Positions 33,767 to 40,803 of a DNA stretch of 40,803 nt are shown here, one piece after another. Numbering within the stretch: position 1 is the first letter of the stretch; every line of letters starts with the position of its first letter. The DNA is from Oxalobacteraceae bacterium (lineage in GTDB: Bacteria > Pseudomonadota > Gammaproteobacteria > Burkholderiales > Burkholderiaceae_D), in NCBI GenBank assembly GCA_947454305.1, contig CANGJE010000013.1, forward strand, positions 1 to 40,803, written 5' to 3'. Made by a program: the position numbers and the translations under genes. Below the pieces are notes generated by a model. It was not told the DNA's origin. It did no database searches and saw nothing but the letters and a program-made list of their open reading frames with translations.

Positions 33767-35287
33767 TCAGCCAACGCTGAATTTTTCTCGTAAGAGATTT
33801 TTCTGAACCTTACCCATCGTGTTGCGTGGCAGTTCGTCAACCACGTACACGCGTTTGGGAACTTTGAAGTTTGCTATTTTTTCTTTGAGTGTGGCGATGA
33901 TGTCGGTTTCTGAAAGCTGGCATCCATCGCGCGGCACGATCACCGCAGTAACAGCTTCACCAAAGTCTGGATGAGCAATACCAATCACAGCCGATTCAAG
34001 CACGCCTGGTAATTCATCGATCACCGATTCGATTTCTTTGGGATAGACGTTATAACCACCCGAAATAATTAAATCTTTGCTGCGGCCGACGATAGAAATA
34101 TAACCCTCGTTATCGATGCGGCCCACATCACCGGTTTTGAAATAGCCATCGTTAGTAAATTCTTCTGCCGTCTTTTCAGGCATTTGCCAATAGCCTTGAA
34201 AAACATTGGGCCCTTTTACTTGGATGTCGCCTATCTCATCGACAGAACAGTGTGCGCCTTGCGTTTTTACGACACGCACGCTAACGCCGGGTAGGGCGGG
34301 TCCTACAGTGCCCGCTTTACGACTACCTTCGTAAGGATTCGAGGTCAGCATGCCGGTTTCGCTCATGCCATAGCGCTCGAGTATGGTGTGTCCAGTACGT
34401 TGTTTGAAATCGTCAAATGTCTCGGTCAGCAAGGGTGCTGAGCCTGACACAAACAAGCGAATTTTTTCGCAAGTAGGACGTTCAAACTGAGGATCGCTGA
34501 GTAGACGCACATAATAGGTGGGCACACCCATAAAAATCGTACTACGAGGTAGATGATGAATGACGGCGGCGCTATCAAACTTCGATAAAAAAATCATTTT
34601 GCTGCCATTCATCAGTGCGCCGTGTGCCGCGACGAATAAACCATGAATATGAAATAACGGTAGCGCATGCAATAGCACATCACCCGCTTGCCAGCGCCAG
34701 GCTTCATGCAGCACTTTGATGTTGGCAGCTAAATTACCATGGCTGAGCATCGCCCCTTTACTGCGACCGGTCGTGCCTGAGGTATACAAAATAGCCGCAA
34801 GATCAGTGTCATCACGATGCACAGTAGTGAATTCATCACTCAGGTGTGCTGCGCGTGAAAGTAGGCTGCCGCTGTTACGCCCATTACGTGGTTCATCTAA
34901 TGTGAACACATGACCTGAGCCATTTTTAAATGCGATTTGCGAAACCCAGCCAAAATTTTCAGGCGCACAGACTACTACTGCAGGTGCAGCGTCCTGAATG
35001 AAATAACTCATCTCAGCAGCGCGATAGGCTGTGTTGAGGGGTAAGTACACAAACCCTGCACGTACTGTCGCCAAATACAACATTAAGGCTTCGGGAGATT
35101 TTTCAACGTGCGCTGCAATACGTGAACCTGAAGGTAGATTTAAACTCGACAGCAAGTTAGCTATTTTTGCGCTACCGCGTTCCAGATCGCGCCAGCTGTA
35201 ATACTGCGCATCGGCTGTTTCTATCCAGCAGTCATCCAAGTCGCGCGGAAAGCGCGAACGAAACAGGGTGTAAAGATTAGCGTTCAT
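33767..35287 (-). CDS. matB: Malonyl-CoA synthetase (MatB-like)
   Basis: 506 residues of the adenylate-forming superfamily. The P-loop ILYTSGTTGRSKGAMLSHGN is near 165-185, LPLFHIHGLFVAAHGALMNG and MGVPTYYVRLL follow, and ERYGMSETGMLTSNPY contains the Arg and Met typical of malonate-specific enzymes (MatB/ACSF3). GRSKDLIISGGYNVYPKEIE and the catalytic lysine in PRNTMGKVQKNLLREK close the protein. It makes malonyl-CoA from malonate, ATP and CoA. No decarboxylase or malonate transporter is beside it. The ATG overlaps the lgt stop (ATGA at 35284-35287), an unusual partner. Confidence 0.87.
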   Translation of the reverse strand: MNANLYTLFRSRFPRDLDDCWIETADAQYYSWRDLERGSAKIANLLSSLNLPSGSRIAAHVEKSPEALMLYLATVRAGFVYLPLNTAYRAAEMSYFIQDAAPAVVVCAPENFGWVSQIAFKNGSGHVFTLDEPRNGRNSGSLLSRAAHLSDEFTTVHRDDTDLAAILYTSGTTGRSKGAMLSHGNLAANIKVLHEAWRWQAGDVLLHALPLFHIHGLFVAAHGALMNGSKMIFLSKFDSAAVIHHLPRSTIFMGVPTYYVRLLSDPQFERPTCEKIRLFVSGSAPLLTETFDDFKQRTGHTILERYGMSETGMLTSNPYEGSRKAGTVGPALPGVSVRVVKTQGAHCSVDEIGDIQVKGPNVFQGYWQMPEKTAEEFTNDGYFKTGDVGRIDNEGYISIVGRSKDLIISGGYNVYPKEIESVIDELPGVLESAVIGIAHPDFGEAVTAVIVPRDGCQLSETDIIATLKEKIANFKVPKRVYVVDELPRNTMGKVQKNLLREKFSVG

Positions 35288-36093
35288 GAGAGCGAAGTAT
35301 TGGAATATTTTTTATAGGCGATCAGTAGTAACACACCACCCAAAACAATCATCGGTAGTGAAAGCATTTGACCCGCTGAAATAACCCACGGGCCTAGCAT
35401 GACTTCATAGTCGGGTTCGCGAAAATACTCGGTAAAGAAACGCGCGCAGCCATAGCCTGCCGCAAATACGCCACTCACCGCCATATAGGGGCGCGGTTTG
35501 CGCGAATAAAACCACAGCACAATAAATAACAACACACCATCGACCAGCGCTTGATAGATAGGTGATGGATGGCGCGGCAAGCTATCAACATTTGGCCAGA
35601 TCATCGCCCACGGTAAATTACTTTCCATAACGCGACCGGGTAATTCAGCATTAATAAAATTACCGATGCGGCCAGCGGCATAGCCGAGAGGTACAAGGGG
35701 CGCAATTAAATCCATCACTTCCATCAGGCGTCGCCCATGAAATTTAGCCCAGACGCCCATGGCAAACAGCACGCCCAAAAACCCACCATGAAATGACATG
35801 CCGCCATTCCACACGGCGAGTATTTCTTTAGGATGATCAAGATAGTAAGCAGGGTGATAAAACAATACTTCACCTAATCGTCCCCCAATGATTACACCCA
35901 ACACACCATACGTGAGCATGTCGTCTAAATCAGTATTGGTCCAACCGGCGCTCGACATATGCGGCTGTTTAATCCGCAGTCGACCTAAAGCGATAAATAA
36001 AACAAAGGCGATGACGTACATGATGCCGTACCAACGCACCGCCAGAGGGCCGATAGCAATGGCAATAGGATCTGGGAGAGGGTGAATCAGCAT
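35284..36093 (-). CDS. lgt: Prolipoprotein diacylglyceryl transferase
   Basis: 269 residues with seven transmembrane helices. The Lgt signature is GRIGNFINAELPGRVMESNL, and HGGFLGVLFA, the RHPSPIYQAL substrate region and FTEYFREPD are also conserved. Lgt transfers diacylglycerol from phosphatidylglycerol to the lipobox cysteine of prolipoproteins, the first lipoprotein maturation step in the inner membrane. It is essential in most Gram-negative bacteria. Its ATG lies inside the last codons of the LysR gene (seven-base overlap) and its stop overlaps the matB start, so three genes are coupled. Confidence 0.96.
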   Translation of the reverse strand: MLIHPLPDPIAIAIGPLAVRWYGIMYVIAFVLFIALGRLRIKQPHMSSAGWTNTDLDDMLTYGVLGVIIGGRLGEVLFYHPAYYLDHPKEILAVWNGGMSFHGGFLGVLFAMGVWAKFHGRRLMEVMDLIAPLVPLGYAAGRIGNFINAELPGRVMESNLPWAMIWPNVDSLPRHPSPIYQALVDGVLLFIVLWFYSRKPRPYMAVSGVFAAGYGCARFFTEYFREPDYEVMLGPWVISAGQMLSLPMIVLGGVLLLIAYKKYSNTSLS

Positions 36094-36989
36094 CCGTGAG
36101 TCTTTCGCATGAGATTGATAAACGCAGTCAGAACAGGTGAATCATTATCGCTACGCCAGGCTAATCCGATTTCTATGCGCGGACTCGCTTCTTTGAAAGC
36201 GCGATATTCCACGCCGGGGCGTTTTAAATTAGACACGGATTGTGGCACAAGCGCGATGCCCATACCCGCTGACACCAAACCAACAATGGTTTGCATTTGT
36301 ATAGCTTCTTGTCCGATGTGAGGTGTAAGTCCGGCATCACGAAAGCATCCAAGAATCATGTCATGAAATGCTGGCGCTATACGACGAGGAAAAATAATCA
36401 GTGGTTGATCTGCACATGCTTGAAGCGGAATTTTTCCTTTGTGCCGACTAAGTGCACTGCCTTCCGTAATCGCCAGCATCAGTGGTTCAGAAAAAATAGG
36501 CAGATAACTCAGCTCCACTTTGAGTTTGTCAGGTAGCGGTGGAATCAAAATGCCCAGGTCGAGTTTGTTTTCTGCGAGCAGATTGAGCTGCACATCCGTG
36601 GTGGCCTCTTGCAGTTCAATATGTACCGACGGATACGCCATTCTGAATTCACGAAGCGAACTCGGAAGCACGCTGTAATCGGCACTGGAAACGAAAGCGA
36701 TTGAAAGTTGTCCGGATTCGCCTGCAGCGGCACGCATGGCTAGCGTTTTTAGTCCGCTGGCTTGTTGCAAAAGGCGACGAGCCTCGGGAAGTAACGCCCG
36801 CCCAGCCGCCGTTAATGCCACGCTGCGTCGAGTGCGGTCGAACAACGCTGTCCCAAGTTGCGACTCAAGCGTCTGTATGGCTTGCGATAACGGAGGCTGA
36901 GTCATATGCAAACGATCGGCCGCGCGGCCAAAATGCATTTCTTCGGCCACGGCCACAAAATATCTCAGCTGACGCAGTTCGGTAGTCAT
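36087..36989 (-). CDS. LysR-type regulator, BenM/CatM/AlsR-like
   Basis: 300 residues. The helix-turn-helix is at about 17-40 (EEMHFGRAADRLHMTQPPLS), typical of the group that starts ELRQLRYFVAVAEEMHFGRA. The effector domain begins near residue 92 (GQLSIAFVSSADYSVLPSSL), and MGIALVPQSVSNLKRPGVEY lies near the end. The family includes regulators responding to aromatic or small organic acids. It is divergent from ilvD across 150 bases holding a perfect LysR-type operator. It is also the first gene before lgt and matB, so it may control both directions. The effector is unknown. Confidence 0.92.
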   Translation of the reverse strand: MTTELRQLRYFVAVAEEMHFGRAADRLHMTQPPLSQAIQTLESQLGTALFDRTRRSVALTAAGRALLPEARRLLQQASGLKTLAMRAAAGESGQLSIAFVSSADYSVLPSSLREFRMAYPSVHIELQEATTDVQLNLLAENKLDLGILIPPLPDKLKVELSYLPIFSEPLMLAITEGSALSRHKGKIPLQACADQPLIIFPRRIAPAFHDMILGCFRDAGLTPHIGQEAIQMQTIVGLVSAGMGIALVPQSVSNLKRPGVEYRAFKEASPRIEIGLAWRSDNDSPVLTAFINLMRKTHGC

Positions 36990-37005
36990 TATGGCAAGGT
37001 CTGTA

Positions 37006-37020
37006 ATACGTAAAAAGTAT
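37006..37020. promoter_or_regulatory. LysR-type operator ATAC-N7-GTAT
   Basis: ATAC (37006-37009) and GTAT (37017-37020) are perfect inverted arms with a seven-base spacer, matching the T-N11-A rule and the specific consensus known for BenM/CatM. It lies 16 bases before the LysR start and 120 before ilvD. A likely ilvD -35, TTGACA (37043-37048), follows with a weak -10 (CAATGT, 37066-37071). It is thus placed to repress the regulator and activate ilvD. Confidence 0.65.
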
Positions 37021-37139
37021 CAATAATGCTTAAATCATATATTTGACAAGTACTTTCGCGCAAGGCAATGTGGCGGCTGTGATGCTAAACCGCGCACCTG
37101 CCGGCAGCATTCATCAATTTTTCGATGGGAGACTTAGTC

Positions 37140-38813
37140 ATGGCCGGAAATGATCGCTCTAAAAATATTACGCAAGGTGTAGCCCGTAGCCCGAATCGCT
37201 CGATGTACTACGCGATGGGATACCAAAAATCAGACTTCGACAAACCAATGATTGGTGTGGCAAATGGTCATTCGACGATTACGCCATGTAACTCTGGTTT
37301 GCAAAAACTGACTGACGCTGCGATTGAAGCGACACGCACCGGTGGTGGTAATCCTCAAGTATTTGGTACACCGACGATCTCTGACGGTATGTCGATGGGT
37401 ACCGAGGGCATGAAGTACTCACTGATTTCGCGCGAAGTCATCGCCGATTGTATTGAAACCTGTGTGCAGGGTCAGTGGTTAGATGGTTGCGTTGTGATTG
37501 GTGGCTGCGATAAAAATATGCCGGGCGGGATGATCGCCATCGCACGCACGAACGTGCCGAGTATTTATGTGTATGGCGGCACCATCAAGCCAGGTAACTG
37601 GAAAGGTAAAGATTTAACGATCGTCTCCGCATTCGAAGCCGTGGGTCAATTCACCGCAGGAAAAATGTCGGATGAAGATTTCGAAGGCATCGAGCGTAAC
37701 GCTTGCCCGACCACCGGTTCATGTGGTGGTATGTTTACTGCCAATACTATGTCGTCGTCATTTGAAGCGCTGGGTATGTCATTGATGTACTCATCCACGA
37801 TGGCCAATCCGGATGATGAAAAAACAGTATCAGCTGCCGAATCCGCACGCGTTTTGTTGGATGCCGTTAAAGCGAACCGCCGTCCACGTGACATCATCAC
37901 CCGCAAATCGATTGAGAATGCGGTTGCCGTCATCATGGCCACCGGTGGTTCAACCAATGCAGTGTTGCATTACTTAGCGATTGCCCATGCAGCAGAAGTG
38001 GAATGGACGATTGATGATTTTGAACGTATGCGTAAAAAAGTACCGGTGATTTGCAACCTCAAGCCTTCCGGTGAGTATGTGGCGACTGATTTGCACAAAG
38101 CGGGTGGCGTGCCTCAAGTGATGAAGATTTTGCTCAACGCCGGTCTGTTGCATGGCGACTGCATGACCATCACAGGCAAAACATTGGCCGAAGAATTAAA
38201 GAACGTCCCCGATACACCAGCGGCTGGCCAAGATGTGATTCGCACCATCGACAAAGCTTTGTACAAAGTCGGTCACCTCGCCATACTAAAAGGCAATCTC
38301 GCGACCGAAGGCTGTGTAGCAAAAATTTCTGGCCTTAAAAATCCTGTCATCACTGGCCCAGCGCGAGTGTTTGATGATGAGCCTTCAGCCATGGAAGCCA
38401 TCGTCGCCGACAAAGTTAAAGCAGGTGAAGTCGTTGTGCTGCGCTACCTAGGTCCTAAGGGTGGCCCCGGCATGCCCGAGATGTTGTCGCCTACGTCGGC
38501 ACTGATTGGCAAGGGCTTGGGTGAGTCGGTTGGATTGATTACCGATGGTCGCTTTTCTGGCGCGACCTGGGGCATGGTGGTTGGCCACGTTGCTCCCGAA
38601 GCTTATGTGGGTGGAACCATCGCCTTAGTACAAGAAGGTGATTCCGTCACTATCGATGCGAACCAATTGCTGATTCAGCTCAACGTGCCCGAAGAAGAAA
38701 TTGCTCGTCGTCGCGCCGCTTGGAAACAGCCTGCTCCTCGATATACCCGCGGCGTTTTGTCCAAGTTTGCAGCCTTGGCCTCGAGCGCGAGTAAGGGCGC
38801 AGTGACCGGTTAA
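37140..38813 (+). CDS. ilvD: Dihydroxy-acid dehydratase
   Basis: 557 residues from the ATG at 37140 ([20 protein letters not shown]), with GGGAGA eight bases upstream; an ATG at 37125 is less suitable. Fe-S ligand cysteines are Cys50 (ITPCNSGL), Cys123 ([10 protein letters not shown]) and Cys195 ([16 protein letters not shown]). The C-terminal [19 protein letters not shown] is the conserved IlvD/Edd block. It dehydrates dihydroxy-isovalerate and dihydroxy-methylvalerate in valine, isoleucine and pantothenate synthesis. It resembles the shorter class that carries a 2Fe-2S cluster. It stands alone, divergent from a LysR gene, and ends at a clear terminator. Confidence 0.97.
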   Translation: MAGNDRSKNITQGVARSPNRSMYYAMGYQKSDFDKPMIGVANGHSTITPCNSGLQKLTDAAIEATRTGGGNPQVFGTPTISDGMSMGTEGMKYSLISREVIADCIETCVQGQWLDGCVVIGGCDKNMPGGMIAIARTNVPSIYVYGGTIKPGNWKGKDLTIVSAFEAVGQFTAGKMSDEDFEGIERNACPTTGSCGGMFTANTMSSSFEALGMSLMYSSTMANPDDEKTVSAAESARVLLDAVKANRRPRDIITRKSIENAVAVIMATGGSTNAVLHYLAIAHAAEVEWTIDDFERMRKKVPVICNLKPSGEYVATDLHKAGGVPQVMKILLNAGLLHGDCMTITGKTLAEELKNVPDTPAAGQDVIRTIDKALYKVGHLAILKGNLATEGCVAKISGLKNPVITGPARVFDDEPSAMEAIVADKVKAGEVVVLRYLGPKGGPGMPEMLSPTSALIGKGLGESVGLITDGRFSGATWGMVVGHVAPEAYVGGTIALVQEGDSVTIDANQLLIQLNVPEEEIARRRAAWKQPAPRYTRGVLSKFAALASSASKGAVTG

Positions 38814-38846
38814 TTTTCAAAAAGTTAATAATCGTTTCGCTGTATG

Positions 38847-38877
38847 AAGGGCGTTTCTATTAATGAAACGCCCTTTT
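38847..38877 (+). terminator. Intrinsic terminator of ilvD
   Basis: AAGGGCGTTTC (38847-38857) and GAAACGCCCTT (38865-38875) pair perfectly with a seven-base loop, and four Ts span the end of the right arm. It lies 33 bases after the ilvD stop. Confidence 0.88.
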
Positions 38878-38932
38878 GTTAACGAATGTAAGCGCCGACA
38901 GTAAACTTGAGATCGCGATGCTAGATTGCGTT

Positions 38933-38961
38933 TTGAGCAGGTCCGCAAAAAGCGGTAAAAT
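38933..38961 (+). promoter_or_regulatory. Sigma-70 promoter of the cytochrome c gene with overlapping palindrome
   Basis: TTGAGC (38933-38938) and TAAAAT (38956-38961) are spaced by 17 bases, a good -35/-10 pair with a start near 38968. A perfect dyad CGGTAA-AA-TTACCG (38953-38966) covers the -10, a place where a repressor could block polymerase. Confidence 0.6.
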
Positions 38962-38991
38962 TACCGGGTCAACAAAATTATGGAGAGTGAC

Positions 38992-39300
38992 ATGAAACGT
39001 ATTCTGGTTGCAGTTATCGCTTTTGGCGCAATGTTCACCAATGCTGCATTCGCTAGCGAGCAGCTTGCAAAAGAAAAGAATTGCTTGGCATGCCACGCAA
39101 TCGATAGCAAATTAGTGGGCCCAGCGTATAAAGAAGTCGCTGCTAAGTACAAAGGCGACAAGAGCGCTGAAGACAAGCTGGCACAAAAAGTAATGAAGGG
39201 CGGCAGTGGTGTGTGGGGTCAGATTCCTATGCCAGCTAACCCACAAGTTTCAGCTGCTGAAGCTAAGACACTCGTTAAGTGGGTTTTGTCGCTGAAGTAA
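38992..39300 (+). CDS. Small periplasmic class I cytochrome c (c551/c8-like)
   Basis: 102 residues from the ATG at 38992, with GGAGAG upstream; an ATG at 38980 overlaps that site. Residues 1-21 form a signal peptide ([21 protein letters not shown]). The haem site CLACH is at 31-35, and the likely axial methionine is Met80 in GQIPMPANP. The mature protein of about 80 residues is the size of cytochromes c551/c8. It carries single electrons in the periplasm, for example to a terminal oxidase or a nitrite reductase. It is monocistronic between its own promoter and terminator. Confidence 0.94.
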   Translation: MKRILVAVIAFGAMFTNAAFASEQLAKEKNCLACHAIDSKLVGPAYKEVAAKYKGDKSAEDKLAQKVMKGGSGVWGQIPMPANPQVSAAEAKTLVKWVLSLK

Positions 39301-39320
39301 TCAGTACAAACTGCTTCACA

Positions 39321-39348
39321 AAAAAAGCGCTCTTATGAGCGCTTTTTT
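39321..39348 (+). terminator. Intrinsic terminator of the cytochrome c gene
   Basis: AAAAAAGCGCTC (39321-39332) and GAGCGCTTTTTT (39337-39348) form a hairpin with a TTAT loop and a T-run. The A-run at the other end could also stop minus-strand transcripts. Confidence 0.88.
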
Positions 39349-39443
39349 ATTGGCTGGTTTTACTTGCTGCTTTGGGTAGTTAGTTTTCATTGACGATGCA
39401 ACTCTTTGTTCACTCATCACCCAATTAAACTTACTCAACAAAA

Positions 39444-39809
39444 TTATCTAAGCTTGTATTCAATCAGAGCTCTGCTAAGCGCTGTCGTTTTTTCTGGAAA
39501 ATTTCTACCCATATATAGTAAGGATTCGCGAACTGCATCGCGCATTGTCTCCACGCTAAAGTATTGGTTCGCTGGCTCTATGCCGCTATTAGCAGGGTCG
39601 GCCCAAACATGATAGACATGATCCCCCATATCGTTCTCAATAAAATCAATTTCCCATCCTGGTGAGCCGCGTACCGCACCCTGTTGCGACAGTATGCGAT
39701 GCAATATGTACGGCGATGATTCACTGAAAAAGGGATACAGCGCAAACAAAAGAGTCCAATACAAAAGCTGTTGTGATGGCTCTACTTCATCAATAAGCGA
39801 CCTTCGCAT
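39444..39809 (-). CDS. Hypothetical protein, 121 aa
   Basis: The ATG at 39809 has a good AGGGG site seven bases upstream. The first 45 residues are moderately hydrophobic and aromatic (QQLLYWTLLFALYPFFSESS), but I see no clear signal peptide or membrane helix. The middle is acidic (GWEIDFIENDMGDHVYHVWA) and the end helical and charged (MRDAVRESLLYMGRNFPEKT). Size, acidity and its place in a variable-looking region would suit an immunity- or SUKH-like protein, but I recognise no family and do not assign one. It has no operon partner, with non-coding DNA on both sides. Confidence 0.6.
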   Translation of the reverse strand: MRRSLIDEVEPSQQLLYWTLLFALYPFFSESSPYILHRILSQQGAVRGSPGWEIDFIENDMGDHVYHVWADPANSGIEPANQYFSVETMRDAVRESLLYMGRNFPEKTTALSRALIEYKLR

Positions 39810-40069
39810 AATTAATCCCCTTGCTGGAAAGTAGTGAGAGATTGAGTGTTTATCGCTTAGATCCTGCTAATCAAAATTTATCTGTTCTTGCTGATGAATG
39901 CATGAATAAAAGTGATAAAGAGAACGGTGGCAATGAACAAACGTCGAATTGAATTACATTGAATTGCGACGCTTACTATGGCGTAAGAACAGGCCCACTG
40001 GAATCAAACGTGCAGCGATAAGTAAAACAGTGGGTGATTACTTGTTATGCACTGCATTTGTGTGGGTTT
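39810..40069. other. Intergenic stretch without recognisable genes
   Basis: About 260 bases between the 121-residue hypothetical gene and the small frame at 40070-40246. I see no RNA gene, terminator hairpin or known repeat. A 43-codon TTG-initiated frame on the plus strand exists but has no support. Confidence 0.5.
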
Positions 40070-40246
40070 TTATCTAATAGACTTGCGTGATTTGGTAGAG
40101 GGTATGCGTAAAGCGAGTAATGTTTTTTTGAGCGGATCAAATTCTGATTGGGATATGTGATTGATGTGGCTGATGATCGAACTTTTAGATAGTCGGTGGT
40201 CATGTAACCGCTGAGATAATTCGATCGAAGATAAAAATTGTTTCAC
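40070..40246 (-). CDS. Small frame headed by the repeated lipoprotein start (58 aa)
   Basis: A GTG at 40246 preceded by an AAGGAAG ribosome-binding site opens a 58-codon frame. Its first codons (VKQFLSSI) match those of the lipoprotein at 40636 (VKRFLSAI), because both lie in the 64-bp direct repeat. After the repeat the sequence is unrelated: no hydrophobic signal core or lipobox follows, but a basic, Ser-rich tail (SKSSIISHINHISQSEFDPL, then KSRKSIR). It could be a truncated paralogue, a recombinant with a new 3' end, or a non-expressed remnant. Confidence 0.33.
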   Translation of the reverse strand: MKQFLSSIELSQRLHDHRLSKSSIISHINHISQSEFDPLKKTLLALRIPSTKSRKSIR

Positions 40247-40285
40247 CCGGCTTCCTTAAAAAGTATAGAAATCGCATTCCACATC
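40222..40285 (-). repeat. 64-bp direct repeat, copy 1
   Basis: Matches 40612-40675 at a fixed offset of 390 bases with about six substitutions and no gaps. It holds a ribosome-binding site, a GTG start and the first codons of a minus-strand frame. The 5' flank in this copy contains an ATG frame that stops after eight codons, showing that the GTG is the conserved start. Confidence 0.9.
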
Positions 40286-40291
40286 TCAGAT

Positions 40292-40636
40292 TTACCAATC
40301 AGAACTCCATTGTTCAGTAAAGTGATAGCCTTTAGCATTCATGCAGCTCCATAAGTGATAGGCCTTTTTTTTGTACGCTGCATGGAAAGCTGCGTCGCCC
40401 TGCTCGTCAGGCTTGTCGGGTGAATAGCTGCCGTTTGGTCTACCTCCACAATCCACCCAGTCTGCACGCCAACTATCCGCAGTCATCAGTGGTTTTTCCC
40501 AATACATTCCGATGGTCTTAGGGTGCATTAACCTTTGATAGGTGTCTTCACCCAAGCACCAAGAGGATAGACAAGAGAAACAACCACTAAGTAAGCAGCA
40601 GTGCAAAATTACGATCGCAGATAAAAATCGTTTCAC
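40292..40636 (-). CDS. Cysteine-rich small lipoprotein, 114 aa
   Basis: I choose the GTG at 40636 because AAGGAAG precedes it and because the repeat copy at 40246 keeps the same GTG while its upstream ATG frame is broken; an ATG at 40672 would add 12 residues. Residues 1-18 form a lipoprotein signal (VKRFLSAIVILHCCLLSG) with the lipobox LSGC at 16-19, Cys19 being the lipid anchor. The mature part has a C-terminal WVDCGGRPNGSYSPDKPDEQ and LWSCMNAKGYHF, a pattern seen in several small uncharacterised lipoproteins. The residue after Cys19 is Phe, so outer-membrane sorting is likely. Function is unknown. Confidence 0.72.
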   Translation of the reverse strand: MKRFLSAIVILHCCLLSGCFSCLSSWCLGEDTYQRLMHPKTIGMYWEKPLMTADSWRADWVDCGGRPNGSYSPDKPDEQGDAAFHAAYKKKAYHLWSCMNAKGYHFTEQWSSDW

Positions 40637-40675
40637 CTGGCTTCCTTTAAAAGGATAGAAATCGCATTCCACATT
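40612..40675 (-). repeat. 64-bp direct repeat, copy 2
   Basis: Second copy of the repeat at 40222-40285. It covers the upstream region, ribosome-binding site and first codons of the lipoprotein gene. Similarity fades beyond about 40675; the last 128 bases of the window show no gene. Confidence 0.9.
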
Positions 40676-40803
40676 TCTGGACTTAGCAATTCTGCAGCTG
40701 CAAATGGTGGTGAAGGCATAAGTACTGAAGGGGTCAATACGCAGATTTATAAATTTTCGTGAGTTCTAATGGCTTTCATGCATTGATTGTTAATCCCACT
40801 CGC

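Noticed and set aside
39821..39952. 43-codon TTG-initiated plus-strand frame
   Set aside because: It has coding-like composition but no ribosome-binding site and no recognisable family; the start is arbitrary and the length is within chance in AT-rich DNA.
40608..40680. Integron attC-like element at the lipoprotein repeat
   Set aside because: The repeat is direct, not an imperfect inverted structure, lacks the core-site bases of attC, and lies at the start rather than the end of the frame.
1..40803. CRISPR arrays, tRNA or rRNA genes, complete insertion sequences, prophage genes
   Set aside because: I looked for regularly spaced repeats, cloverleaf-type stems ending in CCA, ribosomal RNA cores and transposase or integrase motifs, and found none.

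Overview
This window reads as a chromosomal segment of a betaproteobacterium, most likely order Burkholderiales, with a moderate GC content judged by eye. The case rests on gene order and family resemblance: pepN-fbp, trxA-rho-rpmE2 (type B L31), an AddAB-type helicase-nuclease pair, zapB-zapA followed by a 6S RNA, lgt next to a LysR gene divergent from ilvD, and a one-way sbp-cysTWA-cysB sulfate locus. I cannot assign a genus from the sequence alone.

Layout. 1-6429 (+): the end of a DMT/EamA transporter, an atypical SDR protein that lacks the usual YxxxK catalytic pair, a quinone oxidoreductase with a tiny membrane protein behind it, aminopeptidase N and fructose-1,6-bisphosphatase. 6430-8460: an accessory-looking stretch with a bidirectional terminator, a solitary RTX-repeat secreted protein (-) and a decayed AbrB/VapB antitoxin gene. 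8461-14882 (-): a sulfate uptake locus reading sbp, an OprO/OprP-type porin, cysT, cysW, cysA, cysB. The porin suggests a dedicated outer-membrane route for the anion.

15117-22853: an acyl-CoA ligase (+), a small exported protein (-), serC (+), an unrecognised 241-residue protein followed by a 41-residue proline-rich peptide (+), then a MATE exporter translationally coupled to an ArnT-like membrane glycosyltransferase (-). 22963-25171 (-): rpmE2, rho and trxA. 25417-31424 (+): an AddB-like nuclease with a probable 4Fe-4S cluster, overlapping by one base with an AddA-like UvrD helicase-nuclease. 31632-33765 (+): zapB, zapA, 6S RNA with a recognisable promoter and terminator, an EVE-domain protein and a TSUP permease.

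33767-36989 (-): a LysR regulator, lgt and a malonyl-CoA synthetase-like gene, each start overlapping the previous stop. The regulator is divergent from ilvD (37140-38813), and the space between them holds a perfect ATAC-N7-GTAT LysR-type operator. A small periplasmic cytochrome c follows. From about 39350 to the end the DNA again looks accessory: an unrecognised 121-residue protein, a cysteine-rich lipoprotein, and a 64-bp direct repeat (spacing 390) that carries the lipoprotein's ribosome-binding site and first codons and also heads a second small reading frame.

No clearly new multi-gene system is evident. The most useful leads are the porin inside the sulfate locus, the repeat-headed lipoprotein cassette, the LysR-lgt-matB coupling with its operator, the degenerate SDR, and the unknown protein plus Pro-rich peptide pair after serC.
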